Source: Streptomyces sp. DH24
Lineage (GTDB): Bacteria; Actinomycetota; Actinomycetes; Streptomycetales; Streptomycetaceae
Assembly: GCF_029813775.1 (NCBI RefSeq)
Contig: NZ_JARVKW010000001.1
Location: 309,393-373,392, forward strand
DNA: 64,000 nt
Direction of reading: 5' to 3'
Each line of letters begins with the position of its first letter. Within the stretch, counting starts at the first letter, position 1. Below the pieces are notes generated by a model. That model worked only from the letters and a program-made list of their open reading frames with translations. It made no database searches and was not told the origin of the DNA. Below, piece after piece: positions 18,451 to 26,654 of the stretch. A program made the position numbers and the translations under genes.

Positions 18451-19143
18451 TCACTGCTTCGGCGGGACCCCTTGCGGGGTCTGGACCTGCTGGTACGGGG
18501 GGTACGGCTCCGGGTCGCGCGGTCCGAACATCGCCGTCAGGCCGAGGTGGACGACCAGCGCCGTGAGGGACCACGCGAGCAGCGCGCCCTTCGCGCCGAG
18601 CCGGAGCGGCGCCGAGAAGGTCACGCCCTGGCCGACCTGCTTGGCGTGCGCGACCACGTCCTGTTCGGGCCCGAGCCACACCCCGAGCCGCCACGCGAGC
18701 AGCGAGCCGAGCAGTCCGCCGACGGCGAGCGCCACGACCAGCGGGACTCCCCCGCGCCGCCGCGCCAGGAAGGCGATGCCCGCGCTGACGGTGCCGAAGG
18801 CCAGCGCGAGCAGCGTGAACGTTCCGTCCACGCCCACCGCCTGCTCGCCCTCGGTGTCCTTGAGGTAGACCACCCAGCTGTCGCCGGTCACGTCACCGAC
18901 CAGCGGCACGTGCGGCGCCAGCCACCACCACAGCACCCCGAGCAGCGCTCCGCACAGCGTCACGGCCACCGTGGTCACGGCGGCTTCCCGCAGTTCCGTC
19001 TTCATGCCGGGGCCGTCCTGTCCGTACCAGCCGAGCCCGCTTCCCCGGGGCGCGTCCGCCGCGTACCCGGCGGCGGGCTGCTGCCACGCCCGGTGCGCGG
19101 ACTGTTCGTGCGGTGGTGGAGGTGGAGTAAGAGGTGCGGTCAC
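18451..19143 (-). CDS. DUF2567-like membrane protein
   Basis: A 230-residue membrane protein with a proline-rich cytoplasmic N-terminus (about 45 residues) and four helices: about 54-72, 104-124, 131-150 and 183-204. A WWWLAPHVPL segment follows the first helix, before an extracytoplasmic loop with GDSWVVYLKDTEGEQAVGVDGTFTLL. This pattern fits the actinobacterial DUF2567 family of unknown function; the assignment is from memory and tentative. It starts with GTG at 19143, 34 bp after the ABC permease gene on the same strand. Confidence 0.72.
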   Translation of the reverse strand: MTAPLTPPPPPHEQSAHRAWQQPAAGYAADAPRGSGLGWYGQDGPGMKTELREAAVTTVAVTLCGALLGVLWWWLAPHVPLVGDVTGDSWVVYLKDTEGEQAVGVDGTFTLLALAFGTVSAGIAFLARRRGGVPLVVALAVGGLLGSLLAWRLGVWLGPEQDVVAHAKQVGQGVTFSAPLRLGAKGALLAWSLTALVVHLGLTAMFGPRDPEPYPPYQQVQTPQGVPPKQ

Positions 19144-19177
19144 CCTGACATCGTGCCAGGCGGGTCCGCACGGCGCG

Positions 19178-20092
19178 TCACCGGACGGCGGCCCGGCGGT
19201 AGGCCCAGGTCGCCACGGCCAGCGAGACGACGCCGACGAGGCCGCACACGGCGAGGTCCCCGAGTACGAAGGCCCAGTCGGGGTCGGGCCCGAAGGTGCG
19301 CGCGAAGGCCTCCACGCCGTACGTCGACGGCAGCAGGTCCCGCGCCAGGCGCACCACCTCGGGCATCCGGTCCGCCGGGAGCACGCCGAGCAGCAGCGCC
19401 GCCGACATGCCGAGCTGGCCGAGCAGGGTGGCCAGTTCGGGCCGCGGCGCGAGCAGCCCCAGCGCGGCCCCGAGTCCGGCCAGCGCGGCGCCCGCGAGCG
19501 GGATGACGGCGATGAGGACCCACAGGTGGGCCAGCGGCAGCCCGAACAGCACGCAGCCGAAGACGGCGGTCACGACGGTGCCGGGCACCGTGAAGGAGGC
19601 GTACGCGCCGGCCGCGCCGAGCACCACCGCCGCGGGCGGCACGGGCAGCGTCGCGTAGTGGTCGAGGCCGCCCCCGGCGCGCAGCTGGCCGAAGTACTGG
19701 GCGAGCAGGTTCAGCGCGACGAACGCGACGACGAGCACCGCGGAGCCCGCGACGACGGCCTGCGCCTCCTCGCCGCCGTCCACGACGCCGCGCATGAGGA
19801 TCATGATGCCGACCGACTGGAAGGTCGCCACGAACAGCAGCGGGATCCGCGCGACCCGCGCCCGGGACAGCTGCGCCCGGTACACGGCCGCCAGCGACGG
19901 CCACAGCCGCGCCCGCGGCGCGAGCTCGGCGGCGCGCGTGGCGGTCTCCTCGACGGCCAGGGCACCGCCCGGCAGGACATCGGCGGGTACGACACTCACG
20001 TCGCGCTGCTCCCCTTCACCAGGTTCCACTCCGGCTCTCGCCCCGTCCGGTACGGATGCGGCGGCTGTCGCGCTCAGGACCCGCGGGTTCAC
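19178..20092 (-). CDS. ABC transporter permease
   Basis: A 304-residue ABC-2 type membrane subunit. A cytoplasmic N-terminus of about 80 residues is followed by about six helices with the ABC-2 pattern and the exporter-like segment LLPSTYGVEAFARTFG before the last helix. The GTG at 20092 overlaps the stop of the ATPase gene by 4 bp. The pair forms a half-size exporter of the drug or lipid type; the substrate is unknown. Confidence 0.9.
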   Translation of the reverse strand: MNPRVLSATAAASVPDGARAGVEPGEGEQRDVSVVPADVLPGGALAVEETATRAAELAPRARLWPSLAAVYRAQLSRARVARIPLLFVATFQSVGIMILMRGVVDGGEEAQAVVAGSAVLVVAFVALNLLAQYFGQLRAGGGLDHYATLPVPPAAVVLGAAGAYASFTVPGTVVTAVFGCVLFGLPLAHLWVLIAVIPLAGAALAGLGAALGLLAPRPELATLLGQLGMSAALLLGVLPADRMPEVVRLARDLLPSTYGVEAFARTFGPDPDWAFVLGDLAVCGLVGVVSLAVATWAYRRAAVR

Positions 20093-21108
20093 GCCTTCAC
20101 CAGCCCCTGCTGCGCGGCGCCGCCCAGCGCCAGGTACACGTCCTCCAGGCTGGGCGTGGCCAGCGTGAAGTCGTCGAGGGCGGCGAACGCGGCTCCGCCC
20201 GTGACGGTGGCGACGACGGCGCGGGCCTCGTCGGGCGCGAGCCGCAGCGTCCAGCGGCGGCCCGACCGCACGGCGTGGTCCCGCAGCGCGGCGACCTCGG
20301 GGACGTGCAGCGGGGCGGTCTCGCGCCACACCAGGTCGACGCGCACCTCGCCCGCGACCTGCTCCTTCAGCCCGGCCGGGGTGTCGCAGGCGATCACGCG
20401 TCCCCGGTCGAGGACGGCGACCCGGTCGAGGACCGTCTCGGCCTCGATGACGTTGTGCGTGACGAGCAGGACGGTCGTGCCGCGCTCGGCGCGGCGCCGG
20501 TCGACGGCGGCCCAGACGGCGCGCCGCGCCACCGGGTCCATGCCGGTGGTCGGCTCGTCGAGGACGAGCAGCGGGCGCTCCCCCACCAGCGCGGCGGCGA
20601 AGCAGGCGAGGCGGCGCTGCCCGCCGGACAGCTTCTTCAGCGGGCGTCCGGCGATCGCCGTGAGGCCCAGCTCCTCCAGGACGCCGTCCCGCTCGGCGCG
20701 CGCGCTGCGCACGTCCAGGCCGCGCAGCCGTCCGGTCGTCTCGGCGGCCAGCGACACGGTCAGCTCGTCGAGGGCGGTGGACTCCTGGCCGAGGTAGGCG
20801 AGGAGCCGCGCGGCCCGCTCCGGGTGCCGCACGATGTCGTGGCCGAGGATCTCGACGCTGCCGCTGTCGGGCCGCATCAGCCCGGTCAGCTGGCGTACGA
20901 CGGTGGACTTGCCGGCGCCGTTCGGGCCGAGCAGTCCGAAGATCTCGCCGCCCCGGATGTCGAGCCGGACGTCGTCCGTGGCCCTGACCTCGGGCGTGCC
21001 CGGTACGCCGCGCCTGCCCCGTACCGCCGGATAGGTCTTGGTCAGCCCGCGCACCGCACACACGACGTCTCCGCCGTGCCGAAGTGCCTGTGCCGCGCGC
21101 GTACTCAC
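20089..21108 (-). CDS. ABC transporter ATP-binding protein
   Basis: A 339-residue exporter-type ATPase with Walker A GPNGAGKS (61-68), signature LSGGQ (160-164), Walker B LLVLDEP (180-186) and switch histidine H218 (LLVTHN). The roughly 100-residue C-terminal extension typical of DrrA/CcmA-like exporters follows. A short insertion, RGRRGVPGTPE, splits the first strand pair. It starts with GTG at 21108 and is coupled by GTGA overlap to the permease. It may form an operon with the downstream DUF2567-like gene. Confidence 0.93.
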   Translation of the reverse strand: MSTRAAQALRHGGDVVCAVRGLTKTYPAVRGRRGVPGTPEVRATDDVRLDIRGGEIFGLLGPNGAGKSTVVRQLTGLMRPDSGSVEILGHDIVRHPERAARLLAYLGQESTALDELTVSLAAETTGRLRGLDVRSARAERDGVLEELGLTAIAGRPLKKLSGGQRRLACFAAALVGERPLLVLDEPTTGMDPVARRAVWAAVDRRRAERGTTVLLVTHNVIEAETVLDRVAVLDRGRVIACDTPAGLKEQVAGEVRVDLVWRETAPLHVPEVAALRDHAVRSGRRWTLRLAPDEARAVVATVTGGAAFAALDDFTLATPSLEDVYLALGGAAQQGLVKA

Positions 21109-21171
21109 AAGGGACGAGACTACGGGGTCCGCGGGCCCGGTCTGTCCTCGGGGCCCGCGACGGCGGGGGCC

Positions 21172-22386
21172 TCAGTCGGCCGCCGGGGCGTGTTCGACGC
21201 CGGTGCGGACGCCGATCTCGCGCCAGAATCCGGCCCGGATGGCATAGCGGTCGTGCTCGTCGATCTGGTCGTCCTTGTGGGCGAGCAGCCCGAACCGGGC
21301 GGCGTACCTGAGCAGTTCCCCGTCGATGCGGTGCGGGACGCGCGGGTACATGCCGGACAGCCGCTGGAGGTGGCTCTGGTCGCCGAGCCGCTCCACCCAG
21401 CGTCGAGCGAAGACCTGCCCGACCTCGAACGGGTCGCCGCCGACGGTCGTGATGTCCTCCTCCCGGTCGGCCCACCGCTGCTCGGCCGTGGTCAGCTGGG
21501 CGAGCGTCGGCATGGACGCAGCCTCCGGCGGCTCGGTGGGCGGGCGGTCCACCCAGCCCTTGTCGGAGGACCAGCGCAGCGTCGCGGTCGTGGGGTGCTG
21601 CGCGGGGTGCTGGCCGTGGGCGCGCAGGGCGGCGAGGTCCTTGGGCGTGGGCACGCCGCCCTTCGCGGCGGGCGCCCGGTCCTGGCTGCCGTTCGGCGCG
21701 GCGGCGGGCGGCGGGGTCTCGTCGACGGGCCGCTCGGGAGCGGCGAGCGCGGACTCGGGCAGCGGCGCGGACAGGATCGCGGCGATCTCCGGCCGGGGCA
21801 CGGGCGGCGGCGCGCACACTCCGGTGAGTTCCTTCGCGCGGACCGCCCGGGTGATCCACGTGCGGTCCAGGACCCGGCGCTCGTCGGCCTCGGCGACCAG
21901 GTCCTCGGACTGGTTGTAGTCGCCGTCGGCGGCCTGCACGGCCCACAGGTGGACGGCGACGCCGTGTTCCTTGGCGGCCATCATGCCGGGCAGCAGGTCG
22001 CCGTCGCCGGTGACCAGGACGATGTCGGAGCAGGCGCGGTTGCGGGCCAGTTCGGTCAGCTCGGCGTGCATCGCGGCGTCGACGCCCTTCTGCGCCCAGC
22101 GCCCGTCGCTGCGGGTGAGAGCGCCGAGCCGGACGGTGACCCGGGGCATCACGCGCAGCCTGCGGTGCTCGGGCTGCGGGACGCGGTCGGGGGCGCCGTC
22201 GAACCAGTAGATGCGCAGCAGGGGCTGCTCGGTCTCGGCCTCGGCCCGTTCTCGCAGGCCCCGGATGAGGGCGGTGTGGTCGACGGTGATGCGGGAGCGC
22301 GACGGTTCCCCGGCGAGGAGACTGGCGGCGGCCCCCAGCAGATACCCGGCGTCCACCAGGACGATGCAGCGGTCCACGCGGTCCAC
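21172..22386 (-). CDS. NYN domain (PIN-like) putative ribonuclease
   Basis: A 404-residue protein. The N-terminal NYN/LabA-type domain (about 5-165) keeps the acidic metal-binding set D12 (VLVDAGYLL), D103 (KGVDAAM) and TGDGD (126-130), as expected for a PIN-like RNase. A Pro/Ala-rich linker (about 190-275) leads to a C-terminal helical domain of unknown function (about 300-400). The GTG at 22386 is chosen; a second GTG at 22377 is possible. It is divergent from the small gene at 22602. The RNA target is unknown. Confidence 0.85.
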   Translation of the reverse strand: MDRVDRCIVLVDAGYLLGAAASLLAGEPSRSRITVDHTALIRGLRERAEAETEQPLLRIYWFDGAPDRVPQPEHRRLRVMPRVTVRLGALTRSDGRWAQKGVDAAMHAELTELARNRACSDIVLVTGDGDLLPGMMAAKEHGVAVHLWAVQAADGDYNQSEDLVAEADERRVLDRTWITRAVRAKELTGVCAPPPVPRPEIAAILSAPLPESALAAPERPVDETPPPAAAPNGSQDRAPAAKGGVPTPKDLAALRAHGQHPAQHPTTATLRWSSDKGWVDRPPTEPPEAASMPTLAQLTTAEQRWADREEDITTVGGDPFEVGQVFARRWVERLGDQSHLQRLSGMYPRVPHRIDGELLRYAARFGLLAHKDDQIDEHDRYAIRAGFWREIGVRTGVEHAPAAD

Positions 22387-22601
22387 CCTCTTTCCGGGAG
22401 GTTTGCTTCGGGCTTGCTTCGAGTCTGCCCGACCACGCCTGGGTTAACGGCCCGAACTCGATCTTCGGCGTGGCGTTTCGGGTCCGCGCGGGGCGACGAA
22501 CCCTGTCACGGACGGTAATTACCCGAAATGCGTTCTTTGTCAGCCTATGTGAATCTGATCCCGGCCCTGGCCCCTAGATCCCCCACAGGAGGCAGATCAC
22601 C

Positions 22602-22763
22602 ATGGCCAAGAACAAGAACCGTGATCGCAAGCAGCCGCAGGCCGAGCGCGGCCAGGAGGCGACGCAGACGGCGCTGGAGACGCAGGCGCACGAGCGTGTC
22701 TCGCCGGTGACGCCCGGTGACGTCGCCCGCAAGGGCCGGCAGAAGCGCTTCGGTCACAACTGA
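22602..22763 (+). CDS. Small basic protein, 53 aa
   Basis: MAKNKNRDRKQPQAERG to KGRQKRFGHN, 53 residues, highly charged and probably disordered. It has a near-perfect ribosome-binding site (AGGAGG at 22588-22593) before the ATG and a hairpin 12 bp after the stop. The strong translation signal suggests abundant expression. I recognise it as a short protein common in Streptomyces but know of no function; nucleic-acid binding is a guess from charge. It lies between the divergent NYN gene and convergent dnaE. Confidence 0.8.
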   Translation: MAKNKNRDRKQPQAERGQEATQTALETQAHERVSPVTPGDVARKGRQKRFGHN

Positions 22764-22775
22764 CGGCTGGTTAAC

Positions 22776-22834
22776 GGGCCGTTGCGGCCCACAGCACATG
22801 ACGAGGGGCGCACCCGGTTCCGGGTGCGCCCCTC
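22776..22834. terminator. Double terminator between the 53-aa gene and dnaE
   Basis: Two hairpins are present. A 6-bp stem lies at 22776-22781/22785-22790. A 15-bp perfect stem, GAGGGGCGCACCCGG (22803-22817) and its complement (22820-22834), has a 2-nt loop. The second starts 15 bp beyond the dnaE stop and should end transcription from both directions. Confidence 0.85.
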
Positions 22835-22849
22835 CGCCGTGCGTACGGG

Positions 22850-25800
22850 TCAGCCGGCCAGACAGGACGGGCCGAGCAGCACCTTCAGGTCGCCGAAGAG
22901 GGCCGGGTCGGGCTTGACCCGGTGCCGGTCCAGGCGCAGCACGGTGGTCTTCGTCGGGCCCTGGAGCTTGATCCGCACCTCGCTGTCGCCCTTGTGGTGG
23001 CTGAGGATCTCGCCGAGGCGGCTGACCATCGGCGGGGTGACCCGGGTGGCCGGGATGGTGAGGACCACGGGCGCGTTGGTGCCCGCGTTGGACAGGTCGG
23101 GGACCATCAGCTCCATCGCCACGAGCCGCGGCACGTCCTCGCGCTTGTCGAGCCGGCCCTTGACGAACACCACGGCGTCCTCGACGAGTTGCGTCGACAC
23201 CAGCTGGTAGGTCGCCGGGAAGAACATGCACTCGATGGAGCCGGCGAGGTCCTCGACGGTGGCGATGGCCCAGGCGTTGCCCTGCTTGGTCATCTTGCGC
23301 TGCAGGCCCGAGATGATGCCGCCGATGGTGACGACCGCGCCGTCGCCGAAGTCACCGCCGGTGAGCTGGGAGATGCCCGCGTCGGCCTTGTCGGACAGCA
23401 CGTGTTCCAGGCCGAACAGCGGGTGGTCGGAGACGTAGAGGCCGAGCATCTCCCGCTCCTGGGCGAGCAGGTAGGTCTTGTCCCACTCGTCGGTGGAGAA
23501 CTCCACGTCCATGCCGAAGCCGGGTTCGCTGCTGTCCTCCTCGCCCATGCCGCCGAAGAGGTCGAACTGGCCCTCGGCCTCCTTGCGCTTGACCGCGACC
23601 ACGTTGTCGATCATCGGTTCGTACTGCGCGGTGAGGCCCTTGCGGGTGTGGCCCATCGAGTCGAAGGCGCCGGCCTTGATCAGCGATTCCGTCGTCCGCT
23701 TGTTGCAGACGACCGCCTCCACCTTGTCGAGGTAGTCCGGGAAGGACGTGTACTTCCCCTTGGCCTTGCGGCACTTGATGATCGACTCGACCACGTTGGT
23801 GCCGACGTTGCGCACGGCGGACAGGCCGAAGAGGATCACGTCGTCGCCCTGGGCGGCGAAGTTCGCCTCGGACTCGTTGACGTTGGGCGGGAGGACCTTG
23901 ATGCCCATGCGGCGGCACTCGTTGAGGTAGACCGCCGACTTGTCCTTGTCGTCCTTGACCGAGGTGAGCAGGGCGGCCATGTACTCGGCGGGGTGGTTCG
24001 CCTTGAGGTAGGCGGTCCAGTACGACACCAGGCCGTACGCGGCGGAGTGCGCCTTGTTGAACGCGTAGCCGGCGAAGGGGACCAGCACGTCCCACAGCGC
24101 CTGGATGGCCTCGTCGCTGTAGCCCTTCTTGCGGGCGCCCTCCTTGAAGAGGACGAAGTTCTTCGCCAGTTCCTCCGGCTTCTTCTTGCCCATCACGCGG
24201 CGGAGGATGTCGGCCTCGCCGAGCGAGTAGCCCGCGATGATCTGGGCGGCCTTCTGCACCTGCTCCTGGTAGACGATCAGGCCGTAGGTGACGTCCAGGA
24301 CCTCCTTGAGCGGCTCCTCCAGCTCGGGGTGGATCGGCGTGATCTCCTGCTGCCCGTTCTTGCGCAGCGCGTAGTTCGTGTGGGAGTTCATGCCCATCGG
24401 GCCCGGCCGGTACAGGGCCGACACGGCGGAGATGTCTTCGAAGTTGTCCGGCTTCATCAGCCGCAGCAGCGAGCGCATGGGGCCGCCGTCGAACTGGAAG
24501 ACGCCGAGGGTGTCGCCGCGCTGGAGCAGTTCGAAGGTCGTGGGGTCGTCGAGCGGGAGGCTCAGGAGATCGATGTCGATCCCCTTGTTGGCCTTCACCA
24601 TCTTGACGGCGTCGTCCATGATCGTCAGGTTGCGCAGGCCCAGGAAGTCCATCTTCAGCAGGCCGAGCGACTCGCAGCTCGGGTAGTCCCACTGCGTGAT
24701 GGTCACGCCGTCGGTGTGCCTGACCCAGACCGGGACGTGGTCGGTGATGGTCTCGCTGGACATGATCACGCCGGCGGCGTGCACACCCATCTGCCGGACC
24801 AGGCCCTCGACGCCCTTGGCGGTGTCGATGACCTTCTTCACGTCCGGCTCGTTCTCGTACATCGCGCGGACCTCGCCCGCCTCCGAGTAGCGCGGGTGCT
24901 CGGGGTCGGTGATGCCGGACAGCGGGATGCCCTTGCCGAGGACGTCGGCGGGCATGGCCTTGGTGATGCGGTCGCCCATCGCGTACGGGTAACCCAGCAC
25001 GCGCGCGGAGTCCTTGATCGCGTTCTTGGCCTTGATGGTGCCGTACGTGCCGATCATGGCGACCTTGTCGGCGCCGTACTTCTCCGTCACGTACCGGATC
25101 ACCTCGACGCGCCTGCGCTCGTCGAAGTCGATGTCGACATCGGGCATGGAGACGCGCTCGGGGTTGAGGAACCGCTCGAAGATCAGGCCGTGCGGGATCG
25201 GGTCGAGGTCGGTGATGCCCATGGCGTAGGCGACGATCGAGCCGGCCGCGGAGCCCCGGCCGGGGCCGACGGCGATGCCCTGCTTCTTGGCCCACATGAT
25301 GAAGTCGGCGACCACGAGGAAGTAGCCGGGGAAGCCCATCGAGATGATGACGTCCATCTCGTACTCGGCCTGCTTCTGGCGGTCCTCCGGGATGCCGCCG
25401 GGGAAGCGGCGCTCCATGCCGCGGCGGACCTCCTCCTGGAACCAGGTGACCTCGGTGTACCCCTCGGGGATGTCGAACTTGGGCATCAGGTCGCGCTTCT
25501 CGAACATGCCCGTGGTGTCGACCATCTCGGCGATCAGCAGGGTGTTGGCGCAGCCCTCCTGCCAGGCGTCCGAGGAGTCGATGGCGTACATCTCGTCGGT
25601 GGACTTCAGGTAGTAACCCGTGCCGTCGAACTTGAAGCGGTCGGGGTCCGAGAGGTTCTTGCCGGTCTGGATGCACAGCAGGGCGTCGTGGGCCGTGGCC
25701 TCGTGCGCGTACGTGTAGTGCGAGTCGTTGGTGACCAGCGGGGGGATGCCGAGCTTCTTGCCGATCTCCAGCAGGCCGTCGCGGACCCGGCGCTCGATCT

Positions 25801-26389
25801 CGATGCCGTGGTCCATCAGCTCCAGGAAGTACTTGTCCTTGCCGAAGATGTCCTGGTACTCGGCCGCCGCCTTGAGGGCCTCGTCGAAGTGGCCGAGGCG
25901 CAGCCGGGTCTGGACCTCGCCGGAGGGGCAGCCGGTGGAGGCGACGATGCCCTCGGACCACCGGGCGATGGTCTCCTTGTCCATCCGGGGCCACTTCTGC
26001 AGCCAGCCCTCGGCGTACGCGTCGGAGGAGAGCCGGAAGAGGTTGTGCAGACCCGTCTTGTTGACCGCCCACATCGTCTTGTGGGTGTAACCACCCGAAC
26101 CGGAGACGTCGTCCCGCTTCTGGTGCGGCTGGCCCCACTGGATCTTGCGCTTGTTGCGCCGCGACTCGGGGGCGACATACGCCTCGATCCCGATGATCGG
26201 GGTGACTCCGGCCTTCTGCGCGGAGTGGAAGAAGTCGTACGCCCCGTGCAGGTTGCCGTGGTCGGACATGGCGATGTGCGTCATGCCCATCTCGTTGCAC
26301 GCGTTGAACATGTCCTTCAGCCGCGCGGCACCGTCCAGCAGCGAGTACTGGGTGTGGACGTGCAGGTGCGTGAACGGCGGCTTCGACAC
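22850..26389 (-). CDS. dnaE: DNA polymerase III alpha subunit
   Basis: The replicative polymerase, 1179 residues from the GTG at 26389; this start has GGAGG 8 nt upstream and gives the length I recall for Streptomyces DnaE1. The N-terminal PHP domain starts HLHVHTQYSLLDG (8-20). The polymerase active site PDVDIDFDERRR (416-427) holds the catalytic aspartates, and GPGRGSAAGS (376-385) is intact. An OB fold lies near 990-1080 (VVTIGGIISGLQRKMTKQGNAWAI). The PHP histidines H8, H10 and H12 are retained, so PHP proofreading activity is possible. It is monocistronic with a strong bidirectional terminator. The 265-bp gap upstream is shared with the DUF2252 gene. Confidence 0.98.
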   Translation of the reverse strand: MSKPPFTHLHVHTQYSLLDGAARLKDMFNACNEMGMTHIAMSDHGNLHGAYDFFHSAQKAGVTPIIGIEAYVAPESRRNKRKIQWGQPHQKRDDVSGSGGYTHKTMWAVNKTGLHNLFRLSSDAYAEGWLQKWPRMDKETIARWSEGIVASTGCPSGEVQTRLRLGHFDEALKAAAEYQDIFGKDKYFLELMDHGIEIERRVRDGLLEIGKKLGIPPLVTNDSHYTYAHEATAHDALLCIQTGKNLSDPDRFKFDGTGYYLKSTDEMYAIDSSDAWQEGCANTLLIAEMVDTTGMFEKRDLMPKFDIPEGYTEVTWFQEEVRRGMERRFPGGIPEDRQKQAEYEMDVIISMGFPGYFLVVADFIMWAKKQGIAVGPGRGSAAGSIVAYAMGITDLDPIPHGLIFERFLNPERVSMPDVDIDFDERRRVEVIRYVTEKYGADKVAMIGTYGTIKAKNAIKDSARVLGYPYAMGDRITKAMPADVLGKGIPLSGITDPEHPRYSEAGEVRAMYENEPDVKKVIDTAKGVEGLVRQMGVHAAGVIMSSETITDHVPVWVRHTDGVTITQWDYPSCESLGLLKMDFLGLRNLTIMDDAVKMVKANKGIDIDLLSLPLDDPTTFELLQRGDTLGVFQFDGGPMRSLLRLMKPDNFEDISAVSALYRPGPMGMNSHTNYALRKNGQQEITPIHPELEEPLKEVLDVTYGLIVYQEQVQKAAQIIAGYSLGEADILRRVMGKKKPEELAKNFVLFKEGARKKGYSDEAIQALWDVLVPFAGYAFNKAHSAAYGLVSYWTAYLKANHPAEYMAALLTSVKDDKDKSAVYLNECRRMGIKVLPPNVNESEANFAAQGDDVILFGLSAVRNVGTNVVESIIKCRKAKGKYTSFPDYLDKVEAVVCNKRTTESLIKAGAFDSMGHTRKGLTAQYEPMIDNVVAVKRKEAEGQFDLFGGMGEEDSSEPGFGMDVEFSTDEWDKTYLLAQEREMLGLYVSDHPLFGLEHVLSDKADAGISQLTGGDFGDGAVVTIGGIISGLQRKMTKQGNAWAIATVEDLAGSIECMFFPATYQLVSTQLVEDAVVFVKGRLDKREDVPRLVAMELMVPDLSNAGTNAPVVLTIPATRVTPPMVSRLGEILSHHKGDSEVRIKLQGPTKTTVLRLDRHRVKPDPALFGDLKVLLGPSCLAG

Positions 26390-26495
26390 GGCTGCGGCCT
26401 CCAAGGGGAACGGGAGTCGACGGGTGTCCGACAGGCTGCGGACGAGTCTGGGGGACAGCGTCGAAGTCTATGCCTCGGCACTGACACCCGCGGGC

Positions 26496-26521
26496 CGACC
26501 CGCGTACCTTCGTGCGCGGGT
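26496..26521. repeat. Inverted repeat in the dnaE/DUF2252 divergent gap
   Basis: GACCCGCG - 10 nt - CGCGGGTC, a perfect 8-bp dyad 107 bp upstream of the dnaE start. It may be a regulatory dyad or an RNA hairpin in either leader. No promoter is securely placed. Confidence 0.35.
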
Positions 26522-26600
26522 CGCGGGCACTCCGCCGTACCCTCGCCCGTTGGAAGAGGCGACGGGCGTCCGCACCGCCGGACGGCCGCACCCGTCCCCC

Positions 26601-26627
26601 TTGTCACGCTTGTCACGCTTGTCACGC
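26601..26627 (+). repeat. Three tandem 9-bp repeats before the DUF2252 gene
   Basis: TTGTCACGC is repeated exactly three times head to tail. It ends 27 bp before the ATG at 26655, just ahead of the AGGAGG ribosome-binding site. Each unit contains a TTGTCA resembling a -35 element. The array lies in the untranslated leader or promoter. It could bind a regulator or be a slippage-prone microsatellite. Confidence 0.7.
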
Positions 26628-26654
26628 ACCACCCGCACCAGGAGGCACCCAGCG

